From assembly GCA_016935735.1 (NCBI GenBank), contig JAFGQK010000168.1, forward strand, positions 1 through 44,651: a DNA stretch of 44,651 nt. Reading direction: 5' to 3'. The notes beneath the pieces were generated by a model that saw only the letters and a list, made by a program, of their open reading frames with translations, had not been told where the DNA came from and did no database searches. This DNA is from Spirochaetales bacterium (GTDB lineage: Bacteria; Spirochaetota; Spirochaetia; SZUA-6; JAFGRV01). Shown in pieces: positions 1 to 9,211 of the stretch. The first letter of the stretch is position 1. Every line of letters starts with the position of its first letter. Position numbers and translations under genes: made by a program.

Positions 1-23
1 AAAAATATTTGTCAAATAAAATA

Positions 24-53
24 TTGACTTATCTATATATTTTATGATAAAAT
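24..53 (+). promoter_or_regulatory. Possible sigma70-type promoter for tatD
   Basis: TTGACT (24-29) is followed 18 bp later by TAAAAT (48-53). A second candidate nearer the gene is TTGCTA (138-143), 17 bp, AATAAT (161-166). The whole 1-237 stretch is extremely A+T-rich, so chance matches are likely. Either start would give a leader that includes the GGAG ribosome site just before tatD. Confidence 0.35.
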
Positions 54-237
54 AGCAGAAGAAGCAATGATATAAAATAAAAAAGAAAAAATAATTTGCA
101 ATTGTATTGAATTGTATATTTTTTTTTGAAAAAAAGGTTGCTAAAATAAAGATAATAGAGAATAATAAAGGGAAATAGAAGAAATAAACGTGTACTTTAA
201 ACATATACGTATCAATCTTTATAAATAGTGGAGTAAC

Positions 238-1017
238 ATGAAACTTTTTGATACTCACGCTCATATAGGGCTTATTAATGAAGACCCGATTGAACAACTC
301 ATTATTGTACAGGAAGCAAAACAGGAAAATGTTACCGGAATCGTCAGCATTTCCAATAATTTGAGAGACTTCTTTCAAATATACAATAATTTGAAAACGG
401 AAACCCATATATATCATAGTATCGGCGTTTCTCCTTCCGAAGTTTCGAATCCGGGGCCGGATTGGGAACTTCAAATAGAAGAAGGAACCAGGATGGAAAG
501 GGTTGTTTCTATTGGTGAAATCGGTCTGGATTATTATCACAAGTTCGGTGACAGGGATTCGCAAATCGAGCTTTTCATCCGGCAGCTTGAAATGGCACAG
601 AAGCTGGATTTTCCTGTTATTATCCATAACAGGGAAGCGGGCGCGGATGTCCTGGATATTCTAAGGGAAGAACTCCCCTCCAGGGGAGGAATTCTTCACT
701 GCTATTCAGAGGATGCTGAATATATGAAGAAAGCCCTGGAACTGAATCTCTATATATCTTTTGCAGGGAACGTCACCTATAGAAATGCGCGAAACCTCCA
801 TGAAACGGCACGGAAAATGCCCCTGGACAGGATGCTTATAGAGACCGAATCCCCTTTTATGGTTCCCTCTGCACACAGGGGCAAGAGAAACCGGCCTTCA
901 TATTTAATAGAGACATTGAAGTTTATTGCCAATCTTCGCGATAAACCGGTGGAAGAGCTTGCTGAAATTTTGTTCGATAATAGTTTGAAATTTTTTGGAA
1001 TCACCGACCAATTATAA
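238..1017 (+). CDS. tatD: TatD family metal-dependent hydrolase (DNase)
   Basis: TatD-family TIM-barrel metallohydrolase of 259 residues, the usual family length. Members are Mg2+-dependent 3'-5' DNases thought to act in DNA repair or turnover. Visible ligands are the N-terminal DTHAHIG (residues 5-11), GEIGLDYY near residue 95 (metal-bridging Glu), HNREAG near 131 and HCYS near 154. The ATG start has GTGGAG seven bases upstream. The last motif reads ETESPF where the family normally has ETDSPY/F, so the usual Asp ligand is Glu. The next gene (dus) starts inside its 3' end in another frame, which suggests translational coupling. The family call is secure; the substrate is not known. Confidence 0.93.
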   Translation: MKLFDTHAHIGLINEDPIEQLIIVQEAKQENVTGIVSISNNLRDFFQIYNNLKTETHIYHSIGVSPSEVSNPGPDWELQIEEGTRMERVVSIGEIGLDYYHKFGDRDSQIELFIRQLEMAQKLDFPVIIHNREAGADVLDILREELPSRGGILHCYSEDAEYMKKALELNLYISFAGNVTYRNARNLHETARKMPLDRMLIETESPFMVPSAHRGKRNRPSYLIETLKFIANLRDKPVEELAEILFDNSLKFFGITDQL

Positions 1018-2038
1018 AAACAAAACAGAAAAAACCGGTGAAAACTGCCTGGTCCACCCTGTCTCTCTAAAAGGATTGATCATACCAGGGAATATATTCC
1101 TTGCACCAATGGCCGGTTTTACCAATGTTTCTTTCCGGTCAATCTGTCTTGAAAAGGGTGCCTTTTTTACTTTTACCGAAATGGTATCAATAGAAGCCTG
1201 TGCAAGGAAAAGTGAAAAGACCCTTCATTTTCTTGATAGACCGGTCTTTAAGTGGAACAACCTGGAAACAATCGTGGGAGTGCAGATTTTCGGGGCAGAA
1301 CCGTGCCGGATATCTCCCGGATTAAGGGAGATAGCAAGGTATGCGCCTTCACTGATTGATCTGAACTGCGGGTGTTCCATACCCAAAATCCTTAAAACCG
1401 GGTCGGGTGCCGCACTGCTAAAGAATCCCCGGAAAATAGGTGAAATGCTTTCGGCAATAACCGCGGAAACTGATGTCCCTGTTACTCTTAAAATCCGTTC
1501 CGGCTGGGATGCAGATCATCTTAATTACCTGGAAACCGGATTCATTGCAGAGGAATCCGGGGCTTCTCTCATCACCATCCACCCGAGAACCCGTTCTGCC
1601 CTTTTCAGCGGGCAGGCTGAATGGAATCATATTAAAGAGCTTAAGCAAAAGCTGAAAATCCCGGTGATTGGCTCGGGCGATCTTTTTACACCGGAAGATG
1701 TCTATCGTATGCTTGCAACAACAGGTTGTGATGGCGTTATGATAGCCCGTGGGGCGATCGGGAATCCTTTTATTTTTTCACAGACCGTAAAACTCCTTTC
1801 AAAGGGAAGTTATGAAAAGACAATTCCCCTTACAATGAAACTGGAATGTGCCATAAACCACCTGGAAAGGGATATTGCAATAAAGGGCGAAGAGCGTGCC
1901 TGCATAGAAATGAGGAAACATTTTTGTGCATATACAAAGGGCCTGCCCGGGTCTGCTTTTTTAAGAAAAAGCATTGTGAAAGCACGGACAAAAAGGGATT
2001 ATAAATCGATGGTAGATGATTATCTAATGGGTGATTGA
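995..2038 (+). CDS. dus: tRNA-dihydrouridine synthase (Dus family)
   Basis: FMN-dependent reductase that makes dihydrouridine in tRNA D-loops. The protein has the FMN-binding FLAPMAGFTN motif near residue 35, the catalytic-cysteine region DLNCGCSIPK near 124 (family usual: NxGCP), IRSGWD near 165, HPRTRSALFSG near 193 and the phosphate-binding IGSGD and IARGAIGNP. The 347-residue length is typical, and the overall pattern is closest to DusB-like enzymes. The assigned start is TTG and overlaps tatD by 23 bases; a start further in, such as TTG near 1075, would also keep the barrel intact, so the N-terminus is uncertain. It follows tatD as a likely operon partner. Confidence 0.9.
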   Translation: MESPTNYKNKTEKTGENCLVHPVSLKGLIIPGNIFLAPMAGFTNVSFRSICLEKGAFFTFTEMVSIEACARKSEKTLHFLDRPVFKWNNLETIVGVQIFGAEPCRISPGLREIARYAPSLIDLNCGCSIPKILKTGSGAALLKNPRKIGEMLSAITAETDVPVTLKIRSGWDADHLNYLETGFIAEESGASLITIHPRTRSALFSGQAEWNHIKELKQKLKIPVIGSGDLFTPEDVYRMLATTGCDGVMIARGAIGNPFIFSQTVKLLSKGSYEKTIPLTMKLECAINHLERDIAIKGEERACIEMRKHFCAYTKGLPGSAFLRKSIVKARTKRDYKSMVDDYLMGD

Positions 2039-2081
2039 TAAACCTGACATAAAAACTCCTGTAACATTTTTACGAAAAGAC

Positions 2082-2110
2082 TTGAAAAGTAGCGGCTCAT
2101 TTCCTAAATT
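2082..2110 (+). promoter_or_regulatory. Promoter with -10 box close to the start codon
   Basis: TTGAAA (2082-2087), 17 bp spacer and TAAATT (2105-2110). Only nine bases separate the -10 box from the ATG at 2120, so the transcript would have at most a few leader bases. An AAGGGA lies three bases before the ATG, too near for a normal Shine-Dalgarno site. Confidence 0.45.
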
Positions 2111-2119
2111 TAAGGGAAT

Positions 2120-3685
2120 ATGAGTTTCTGGCAGCGTATCTGGAATTTTTTTGCAAATCTCTTTAACTGGGATCCCGAGGAAGCGGCAAAGAGAAAAGAT
2201 TTATCCAAAATTTACAAGTATCTTGGTTCCATAACCCCTGCTTTTTTCAATAAAAATTCCGGGGAACTTCTCCCGGGTTTTGCAAAAATTTTATTTTCAT
2301 TTATAAGGTATCTTTATCCCATACGCAACCTGCTTGAAAAAACACTCCTTAATAAAGACTACAAGATAGCAGAGCTTTATAAAAACTACCTTATTGAAGC
2401 CCAGTTGCCTGAATCTGAACAGACAAAACGGCATAATTTCACCGACAAGATTATAAAAGAGCGGATATTCGATTCTGTTTCCGGGAAAGATGAAATCAAT
2501 AAAATCAAGCACGAGTTTCATGAATATGTAAAACAATTCAGTACTCCCGGGTTCAGTATGGTAAATAAAGAGCTCAATGATTTTTATAAGTTTATCACCA
2601 TTTGCCAGCATAATTACGAACCCCTTCTTTCCTTATTTGACCAGGAACTTATTGTCTCGAGTAATTCCTATACCCCGAAATTCAAAGCTATCCAGGGGAG
2701 TGATTGTATACCGGAACTTATGGATCTTTATTATATTACTGCCGATTTCTTGATGTCAGAGACAATCGGGAGATACCTTACACAACTTATCGACAGATTG
2801 GGGCTGTCCCAGGCTGATGTAATAAAGAAAAAGATTTCCAGGCTTTTAACAAGGGCAGATAAGATATTAAGAACATACCTTACCCCGCAGGTTCTTCTTT
2901 GCCTGCTCCGTGCGATGAAAGAGGATCCCGGGTTTGTCGCGGAAATGAGTAAGGAAGCATCAGACTATATTGACCAGTATGTATCCAAAATTTCTACCGG
3001 TTTCCGCCAGATGCTTGACAGAATTTTACGGGAAATATCGGAAAATAATATTGCACAGGATCTGGAACAGCTCTTTGGTAATGAGAAGCTTCACCCGCCG
3101 GAAGGGTATAATGATACGGAGAGGGATTATTTCCTGGAGAATGGGCTGGAATCATTTACTCATATCAAACCTTTTACCGTACTTAAGAATTACATCAATC
3201 TGATTTTTGAACCGAAATCCAAAAATGTCTTTTCGCGGCTGTTATTCGAAGGATTCTTCGAGGACAAAGTTTATCAGAATAATCTTTCCGAGACCTTTTA
3301 TTCCTGTGTAAGATCGGCAAGTAAAATCGAGCAATTTGAAGCCGGCTTGACAGAGAAAGCAGGGAGTTCACTCCTTACCGTGCATAATGAACTGCAAAAG
3401 GTTGAACGGGACAAGGATATGACAGAAAAATTGAATAACATTATTACAGGAATAAACCAGCGGGCCGCTACTATTATTGAGGAGGAAGCAAACCGGTTCA
3501 ATCAGTTATTAAAGTATCTTACCGAAATTATAAATGATACAAAAGAGAGAAATCCTGCATTTATAAATAATATAAAGGTAATCGGGGGGAACAAGAATAA
3601 CGAGTTTATACATGATTTGTTTGAAGGACATGGGAAAATGGCACAGTTTATCAAGATTATGAGAAATTTTACCGTGATCCTCTAG
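2120..3685 (+). CDS. Large helical protein of unknown function
   Basis: I do not recognise this 521-residue protein. It begins MSFWQRIWNFFANLFNW, an amphipathic aromatic segment that could touch the membrane, but it has no cleavable signal peptide or clear transmembrane span. The rest is charged and predicted largely alpha-helical, with heptad-like stretches near residues 400-480 (many Glu, Lys and Leu). No catalytic motif is evident. Long cytosolic helical proteins of this style occur widely in spirochaetes as lineage-specific families, but assigning a DUF would be a guess. Position between dus and dapB gives no functional clue. It has its own near-leaderless promoter. Confidence 0.8.
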   Translation: MSFWQRIWNFFANLFNWDPEEAAKRKDLSKIYKYLGSITPAFFNKNSGELLPGFAKILFSFIRYLYPIRNLLEKTLLNKDYKIAELYKNYLIEAQLPESEQTKRHNFTDKIIKERIFDSVSGKDEINKIKHEFHEYVKQFSTPGFSMVNKELNDFYKFITICQHNYEPLLSLFDQELIVSSNSYTPKFKAIQGSDCIPELMDLYYITADFLMSETIGRYLTQLIDRLGLSQADVIKKKISRLLTRADKILRTYLTPQVLLCLLRAMKEDPGFVAEMSKEASDYIDQYVSKISTGFRQMLDRILREISENNIAQDLEQLFGNEKLHPPEGYNDTERDYFLENGLESFTHIKPFTVLKNYINLIFEPKSKNVFSRLLFEGFFEDKVYQNNLSETFYSCVRSASKIEQFEAGLTEKAGSSLLTVHNELQKVERDKDMTEKLNNIITGINQRAATIIEEEANRFNQLLKYLTEIINDTKERNPAFINNIKVIGGNKNNEFIHDLFEGHGKMAQFIKIMRNFTVIL

Positions 3686-3766
3686 CTGCAGGAAACAACC
3701 TCTTCCATTTTTTATCTCGATAGAAAGGCAATCCATGGTTTTATTTCGATTTACTGAACAAAGTAC

Positions 3767-3795
3767 TTGCTTCTTTTTTATTCTCACAGTATTAT
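3767..3795 (+). promoter_or_regulatory. Leaderless promoter of dapB
   Basis: TTGCTT (3767-3772), exactly 17 bp, TATTAT (3790-3795), then seven bases to the ATG at 3803. Transcription should therefore start at or next to the A of the ATG. No Shine-Dalgarno sequence precedes this ATG. The TTG that could extend the reading frame upstream is itself the -35 box, which argues against that longer start. Confidence 0.6.
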
Positions 3796-3802
3796 GCAAC
3801 AC

Positions 3803-4540
3803 ATGAAGGTAATCATAGCCGGGTACGGCAGGATGGGTAAAGAAGTAGAAACTATCTGCACCCAGCGGAACCATACGATTGTCGCAAAAATCGATCCTGT
3901 GTGCGGGGATGCGGGAACTCTTACAAAAGAGCTGGCAGACCGGGCAGATATGGTAATTGAATTCGCTGTTCCGGAATCCGCATTCGATAATCTTATGCTT
4001 TATACAAAATTCGGCATTAATGCGGTGGTGGGAACAACAGGCTGGTATGACCGGATAGATGAGTTTAAAAACCTTGTTGAACAGGGGAATACCGGGTATC
4101 TTTACGGTTCAAACTTTTCTATCGGGGCACATCTCTTTTTCAGGCTTATCGCCCGGGCAGCACAGGGTATCAATTCGTTCCCTGAATATGATATTATGGG
4201 ATTCGAGATTCATCATGGGAAAAAAAAGGATTCTCCTTCCGGTACTGCGTTAAGCATTGCAAAAATTATTTTAGAAAATGTAAACCGGAAGGATACAATC
4301 CTGACGGATAAATGCGATCATGTAATAAAAGAAAATGAACTTCATTTTGCATCACTCCGGGGCGGATCTGTTCCCGGAATCCATAAGGTGATAATAGACT
4401 CGGAAGCAGATACCATCGAGATATCACATTCTGCACGAAACAGAAGCGGCTTAGCCATTGGTGCAGTCCTTGCTTCCGAGTGGTTAAAAGATAAAAAAGG
4501 ATTTTTCACTATTGACGATTATATTTCAGAATGTCTTTAA
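3803..4540 (+). CDS. dapB: 4-hydroxy-tetrahydrodipicolinate reductase
   Basis: Reduces the DapA product with NAD(P)H in lysine and meso-diaminopimelate synthesis. The 245-residue protein begins at the nucleotide-binding glycine motif GYGRMG (residues 7-12). It carries VVGTTGW (76-81), SNFSIGAH (103-110) and the catalytic block EIHHGKKKDSPSGTA (135-149), where His137/His138 and the Lys are the known catalytic and substrate residues. SLRGGSVPG follows near residue 190. I chose ATG 3803 because it places the Rossmann strand at the N-terminus and lies seven bases after a good -10 box; the frame stays open up to a TTG at 3767 and ATG 3794 is the only other near alternative. dapA follows on the same strand. 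Confidence 0.95.
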   Translation: MKVIIAGYGRMGKEVETICTQRNHTIVAKIDPVCGDAGTLTKELADRADMVIEFAVPESAFDNLMLYTKFGINAVVGTTGWYDRIDEFKNLVEQGNTGYLYGSNFSIGAHLFFRLIARAAQGINSFPEYDIMGFEIHHGKKKDSPSGTALSIAKIILENVNRKDTILTDKCDHVIKENELHFASLRGGSVPGIHKVIIDSEADTIEISHSARNRSGLAIGAVLASEWLKDKKGFFTIDDYISECL

Positions 4541-4570
4541 TAGAAAGAATCGCTATTTGGATTTCTGCAA

Positions 4571-4599
4571 TTGGCAAAGAAACAAAAACTATATATAAA
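4571..4599 (+). promoter_or_regulatory. Probable dapA promoter
   Basis: TTGGCA (4571-4576), 17 bp spacer and TATAAA (4594-4599). The expected start near 4606 lies at the edge of the AAGGAGGG ribosome site, so the 5' leader would be very short. dapA can thus be transcribed separately from dapB. Confidence 0.45.
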
Positions 4600-4618
4600 A
4601 GAACAAGGAGGGTAAACA

Positions 4619-5494
4619 ATGTTTAAAGGTGTATTTACTGCACTTATCACCCCTTTTAAGGATAATGGTGATATTGATGAGACTGCATTAAGAAAACTCG
4701 TCGATTTTCAACTGGAAAACGGTATTAATGGTATTGTTCCCATGGGAACCACCGGAGAAAGTCCGGCTTTAAACCATGATGAACATATTAAAACTATAAG
4801 TATTGTGACAGAGCAGGTAAATGGCAGGGTTCCTGTTATTGCCGGTACCGGCTCAAACTGCACAAGAGAGGCAATTAATCTTACAAAACGGGCAAAAGAT
4901 ACCGGGGTTACGGCAAGTCTCCAGGTAGCCCCGTATTATAACAAACCGACACAGGAAGGATTTTACCGGCATTTTATGGAAATAGCAGAAAGTGTGGATA
5001 TCCCTGTCATCATTTATAATATCCCGTCAAGAACTTCGAAAAACATCGAAAACAGCACCACCTTGAGGCTTGCAGAACACCCGAATATTATCGGGGTAAA
5101 AGAGGCAAGCGGGGATATAAACCAGATGATGGATCTTATACTGAAAAAGCCTGAATCATTTACCGTTTTATCCGGGGATGACAACCTTACCTATCCCCTC
5201 ATGGCCCTGGGCGGTAACGGGGTTGTCTCGGTGGCAAGTAATATCATACCGGGCAGGATGGTTTCGTTCTGTGATGCTGCACTGAAAGGTGATTATCCTG
5301 CGGCGAGAAAGATGCATTATGAGCTTTTCCCTTTGTTCAAAGCATTGTTCCTGGAAACGAATCCCATACCGGTAAAAGCCGCGCTTGCCCTCATGGGAAA
5401 GATAAAAGAGGTATACCGGCTCCCCATGTGCCCGATGCTCAAGGAGAATAAGGAAAAACTCATAACCGTCTTAAAACAGTACAATCTTATTTAA
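4619..5494 (+). CDS. dapA: 4-hydroxy-tetrahydrodipicolinate synthase
   Basis: Condenses pyruvate with aspartate semialdehyde, the committed step to diaminopimelate and lysine. The 291-residue TIM barrel keeps every active-site residue at the canonical positions: Thr44/Thr45 in GTTGE, Tyr107 in PYYNKP, Tyr133 in YNIPSRT, Arg138 and the Schiff-base Lys161 in GVKEASGD. A strong AAGGAGG lies upstream of the ATG. It lies downstream of dapB and supports peptidoglycan precursor supply. Its 3' end overlaps the convergent rsmA by eight bases. Confidence 0.97.
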   Translation: MFKGVFTALITPFKDNGDIDETALRKLVDFQLENGINGIVPMGTTGESPALNHDEHIKTISIVTEQVNGRVPVIAGTGSNCTREAINLTKRAKDTGVTASLQVAPYYNKPTQEGFYRHFMEIAESVDIPVIIYNIPSRTSKNIENSTTLRLAEHPNIIGVKEASGDINQMMDLILKKPESFTVLSGDDNLTYPLMALGGNGVVSVASNIIPGRMVSFCDAALKGDYPAARKMHYELFPLFKALFLETNPIPVKAALALMGKIKEVYRLPMCPMLKENKEKLITVLKQYNLI

Positions 5495-6341
5495 GCTTTT
5501 GTAAAAGTTTGGCAAGACGAATAAAATCCTCCCCTTTCAGTTCTTCGGCCCGGGTATTCCGGTGAAACCCGGCCTGTCCAATTGCGTTTTCCAGCATCCG
5601 GGGAGGATAAGTTTTCAGGTCTTTATCTGAAAGCAGGTTGTTGAGCAGGGTTTTCCGCCTGGATAAAAACCCGGTCCGTACAATATGGAAAAAGAAATCC
5701 CGGATAGAAGTATCAGGAACATGCAGGGAAGGTACAGCAGAGATGATTGATGAAACCACCTCCGGTTTCGGATAAAAAGAACCCGGTTTAATATCCTGTC
5801 TTTCTTTGATAGTAAATGCAGACTGGAAAAGAATGGAAAAGGAGGAATAGCTTTTTGTCCCGGGCAGGGCGGCCATCCGTAAAGCAAGTTCCCTCTGGAC
5901 AGTGAATATAAAAGCATCCGGGACAAATCCGTCAATCACAAAGGAGGTGATAATTGCGGAGGCCGAAGCATAGGGCAGATTCCCCATTACCTTATCCGGT
6001 TTTCCGCAGTCTTTGTATGCAGTTTTCCAGGTTTTCACCACATCCCCCTGCACAATGGAAAAAGCGGGATATGAAGAGAATACCCGGTTCAGATAGCGGA
6101 TCATCCCCCAATCAATCTCAAAAGCAATGATTGTTGCCCCTGTTTTTAAGAGGGGTTCTGTCATTGCACCAAGCCCCGGGCCTATTTCCCAGATAACATC
6201 CCCTTTCCCCGGCTTGATAAACTCGATTATTTTTTCTCTTGCACCTGGATTAACCAGGAAATTCTGCCCCCATTTTTTCTTTAACGTCACATGAATATCG
6301 TCGAGTACCTTTTTAATTTCTGCCGGAGAATCATAGTTCAC
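5487..6341 (-). CDS. rsmA: 16S rRNA (adenine1518-N6/adenine1519-N6)-dimethyltransferase
   Basis: RsmA/KsgA dimethylates two adjacent adenines in helix 45 of 16S rRNA, a late check in small-subunit assembly. Motifs are KKWGQNFLVN (residues 22-31), the SAM-binding EIGPGLGAMT near 52, the acidic strand end FEID near 75, QGDV near 98 and the catalytic GNLPYASA near 121 (NLPY). The C-terminal half keeps the family pattern of SRRKTLLNNL. Length 284 is normal. The ATG overlaps the comEC stop by four bases, so the gene is translationally coupled to comEC and is the last in the HEAT-comEC-rsmA operon. Confidence 0.96.
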   Translation of the reverse strand: MNYDSPAEIKKVLDDIHVTLKKKWGQNFLVNPGAREKIIEFIKPGKGDVIWEIGPGLGAMTEPLLKTGATIIAFEIDWGMIRYLNRVFSSYPAFSIVQGDVVKTWKTAYKDCGKPDKVMGNLPYASASAIITSFVIDGFVPDAFIFTVQRELALRMAALPGTKSYSSFSILFQSAFTIKERQDIKPGSFYPKPEVVSSIISAVPSLHVPDTSIRDFFFHIVRTGFLSRRKTLLNNLLSDKDLKTYPPRMLENAIGQAGFHRNTRAEELKGEDFIRLAKLLQKLK

Positions 6342-7864
6342 CCTCTTTGCATCCTCCTGGTTTTTTTATGATAAGCTGTCCGGGGTTTAATGCATCCCTC
6401 CGGAATGAATACCGACCTCCTTATAATTGGCAGGGGAAATAAAAAAGGAATCATACACATAAGAAAAATAACCCAGTGCCACCACTTCCATTGAAGAGTA
6501 ATCCCGGGAATTTTACTGAAAAATGAAGTAACCTTTGCCATTATTCCGTAAACAGGGGAAAAAATGAATTCCCCTGATTCCCTGATAAAGGGGAAATGAG
6601 TGACATTCAAAAAAAGAAAGATGATCCCTCCCCAGAGAAATACGGTAACAAAAGGGATTAAAAGGAGTGTCACGATAATGCCGGATGGATACATTGTCCC
6701 GAAATGGAGAAAGACGATTGGTGCTGTACCTGCCTGGGCCCCGATTGAAAGGGAAAAAGGGAGTGCAATAAATGGTGGCAGGTATTTTTTGAAGAAAGCG
6801 GCAACAGGAGGGCTGATAATGATAATTCCTGCCATGGCCAGAAAAGACAGTTGAAAAGAAAGTGAATATGCCGAAACCGGGTCTGCAATAAGGATAAGGG
6901 AGCAGGCAATTCCCAGGAGGTTAAGGGGCTCACGCTCCAGGGAAAGAAGATAACAGGTGCCAAAGATAATAATCATAACAGTGGCACGTACAAGCGAGGG
7001 TTTTGGTCCGACAATAAAAAGGTAGAAAAGAATAACGCAAAAACCGGCAGAATATTTCATCCATGGCCATGGAAGAAAAAAGAGGAGAAGACTTACCAGT
7101 GCGTAAATGATCCCGGCATGAAGCCCGGAAAGTGCAAGAATATGAAGAGTCCCGGTTTTCTCAAATCCATTATATAAATCCGGGGGAAGGTCTTCCCGGA
7201 TACCGAGAAAAAGGGCTTTAAAAAGCGCGGATGCAGGGAATCCCATAGTTTCAATCAAAGAAACGAGACCGGTATGCAGATTCTGCCGCACCTGGAAAAG
7301 AAAAAAGGAATAGCCGGTCCGTGCAATATCCCTGTTCCCGGCATAACATATGAAATCCCTGTCCTCCCCGGAGCCGGCAGGAGAAATCCCGGATTTTACA
7401 GACACTTTTTCCCCGGTAAAAAGCATTACTCCCGGTTTGGAAATCACCACTACCCTGCCCCGTGCCCCGGCAGAAGCTTTCAGTACATCAGACTGAACAT
7501 CAATAAGGTCTATATAATGAATAAAGCCACTCTCTCCTGCCGGGACGCTGTCTTTTATACAAACACCGGTAAATGAACTGATACGGGTAATACGTAATCC
7601 CGTAAATACCTTTGCCCTGTCTACTGTTACCCGTGCAGAGAGGGAAAACCCGAATGCAATACCAAGGGTACAGGCAATAAGGAATATTCCTTTCTGCTTC
7701 AGTCCTTTCCTGTCATTCTGTACAAGAAATGTCACACCGGCACCCGCGGTCACAATCCCGGTACATACAAGCAGGAATCCGAACCAGCGAATTCCCGAAG
7801 TATAAAAGGTAAGGGCAAGAGCGATGGCAAACAAGACAAAAAATGAAAACTTCCGGTGAATCAT
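6338..7864 (-). CDS. comEC: ComEC/Rec2-family competence channel protein (short form)
   Basis: Polytopic membrane protein related to the ComEC channel that passes single-stranded DNA into the cytoplasm during transformation. The 508 residues show N-terminal membrane segments, an extracytoplasmic OB-like region near 85-180 and the Competence domain with LHILALSGLHAGIIY near 240, followed by many hydrophobic helices. The final residues are basic. It lacks the C-terminal metallo-beta-lactamase domain found in full-length ComEC (about 750 residues); such short forms are common in several phyla. No comEA or other competence gene is in the window, so uptake function is unproven. It lies 18 bases after the HEAT-like gene and overlaps rsmA. 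Confidence 0.88.
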   Translation of the reverse strand: MIHRKFSFFVLFAIALALTFYTSGIRWFGFLLVCTGIVTAGAGVTFLVQNDRKGLKQKGIFLIACTLGIAFGFSLSARVTVDRAKVFTGLRITRISSFTGVCIKDSVPAGESGFIHYIDLIDVQSDVLKASAGARGRVVVISKPGVMLFTGEKVSVKSGISPAGSGEDRDFICYAGNRDIARTGYSFFLFQVRQNLHTGLVSLIETMGFPASALFKALFLGIREDLPPDLYNGFEKTGTLHILALSGLHAGIIYALVSLLLFFLPWPWMKYSAGFCVILFYLFIVGPKPSLVRATVMIIIFGTCYLLSLEREPLNLLGIACSLILIADPVSAYSLSFQLSFLAMAGIIIISPPVAAFFKKYLPPFIALPFSLSIGAQAGTAPIVFLHFGTMYPSGIIVTLLLIPFVTVFLWGGIIFLFLNVTHFPFIRESGEFIFSPVYGIMAKVTSFFSKIPGITLQWKWWHWVIFLMCMIPFLFPLPIIRRSVFIPEGCIKPRTAYHKKTRRMQRG

Positions 7865-7882
7865 AATGTTGATGTACCCTTG

Positions 7883-9058
7883 TTATTTTAAATTCCGGAG
7901 TGCACGTTGTGCAGCCGCTTTTACTGCTTCACTGTAATGAAGGTACCGTGAATAGAGGAGAGCCTTACTGGCAATCCTGTCCCCGATGACTTCCAGGGCA
8001 TGGATAACGGCAAGCACGATTTGTTCATCACAGGTATTCCCATTTTCCGTAAAGGAATTGATGTATTCCAGGTAAAGGGTAAGCCTTTTTGCAGCTTCAT
8101 GGCTTCTCATATTCCCCAGGCCTTCGATTGCCTGTATGAGAAATGATTTCCGCACTCTCCCATTGTCCAGATCAGCTATTGCCTGGTCAAAGTGCTCAAT
8201 CATCAATCCGGCCGCAGGCGCCCATCCCTTTTTACTCAAGAATTCTGCTGCAAGATACCGGATTTCCAGGGACACGATAAGTGCATCCTGGTTCTCCGGG
8301 GAAGAATAGAGGGCTATCTTGAGTGCAAATTCAGCTATCCTGCATTTTTCCCGGTCGTTTAATCTGGTTGATTCAATACTTCTTATAAGGGACTCTTTTC
8401 TTGCAGGCATTCTTCCTTCCATAATAACATTCATATAAAGCTGGCTTAAATCCCCTTTTATCATATCAAGTGCCTGTTCAGCAGCACCGGTCACCTGGTC
8501 CGAATAGTGCTGAATCATTGCAGTAAAAACCGGCTCAAAAGAAGACGGGTCCCCGATCCTGCCCAGGGTCTGGATGCAGGCAATTATTACCTTTAATTCC
8601 ATTTGTTTTCCTGTAAGGAAAAGAACATTCCGGGAATCGAGCCATTTGTTCATTTTTACAATCAGGTCTGCATCGTCTTTTCCCAGATCACCAAACGCAG
8701 CGAGTATCATCACTTTTAATTCTGTATGACTGATTTTTGTGAACAATTCCCATAGATCATCCAGGGCACCTGTATATCCGGCAATATGAATCTGGTTTAT
8801 TGAAAATTCAGCTATACGGACAAGGATATCGTCTGTTTCCAGAAATTCAATCTGACCAAGAACATAGAGAATCGCCCGGTGATAAAGCGAATCCATACCC
8901 TCGATCCCTGTATCTGACGCATCCAGCAGTACGTTATATTTTACCTCCGGGCTCCCCTTTTCAAAGTTCTGTATAAAAATATCAACAAGACTGGAATCCC
9001 CGCTGTAGAGTAAAAATGAAAGTAAGAGAAATAATACAGGAATCGCTTTTTTCATCAT
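7883..9058 (-). CDS. Exported HEAT-like repeat protein
   Basis: 391 residues from ATG 9058 (MMKKAIPVLFLLLSFLLYS), which gives a clean signal peptide; the frame extends to a TTG at 9109 but that would bury the signal behind a charged tail. AGGAG lies about 15 bases upstream. The mature part is made of alpha-helical pairs with recurring 'LGxIGDPSSFEPV', 'LGDLGKDDADLIV' and 'LEVIGDRIASKALL' segments, a HEAT/PBS-lyase-like repeat solenoid used for protein binding. No catalytic motif is visible. Probably periplasmic. First gene of the operon with comEC and rsmA, and divergent from pyk. The function is unknown. Confidence 0.8.
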   Translation of the reverse strand: MMKKAIPVLFLLLSFLLYSGDSSLVDIFIQNFEKGSPEVKYNVLLDASDTGIEGMDSLYHRAILYVLGQIEFLETDDILVRIAEFSINQIHIAGYTGALDDLWELFTKISHTELKVMILAAFGDLGKDDADLIVKMNKWLDSRNVLFLTGKQMELKVIIACIQTLGRIGDPSSFEPVFTAMIQHYSDQVTGAAEQALDMIKGDLSQLYMNVIMEGRMPARKESLIRSIESTRLNDREKCRIAEFALKIALYSSPENQDALIVSLEIRYLAAEFLSKKGWAPAAGLMIEHFDQAIADLDNGRVRKSFLIQAIEGLGNMRSHEAAKRLTLYLEYINSFTENGNTCDEQIVLAVIHALEVIGDRIASKALLYSRYLHYSEAVKAAAQRALRNLK

Positions 9059-9211
9059 TGTTTTAAAAATCTTCTCCTGTATAGTACATAAGGTTCTGCT
9101 AAAAATCAATGCTTTTTTACTCTTGATCTTTTACACATGAACGCCCATTATATATAGACAGGAAGTAATTCCCGGCAAACCGGTAAGATTGCTGTAAAAA
9201 GGAGTAAAGAC

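Noticed and set aside
3767..3802. Upstream TTG extension of dapB
   Set aside because: The TTG is the -35 hexamer of a good promoter, and the extra residues precede the first strand of the Rossmann fold without family support.
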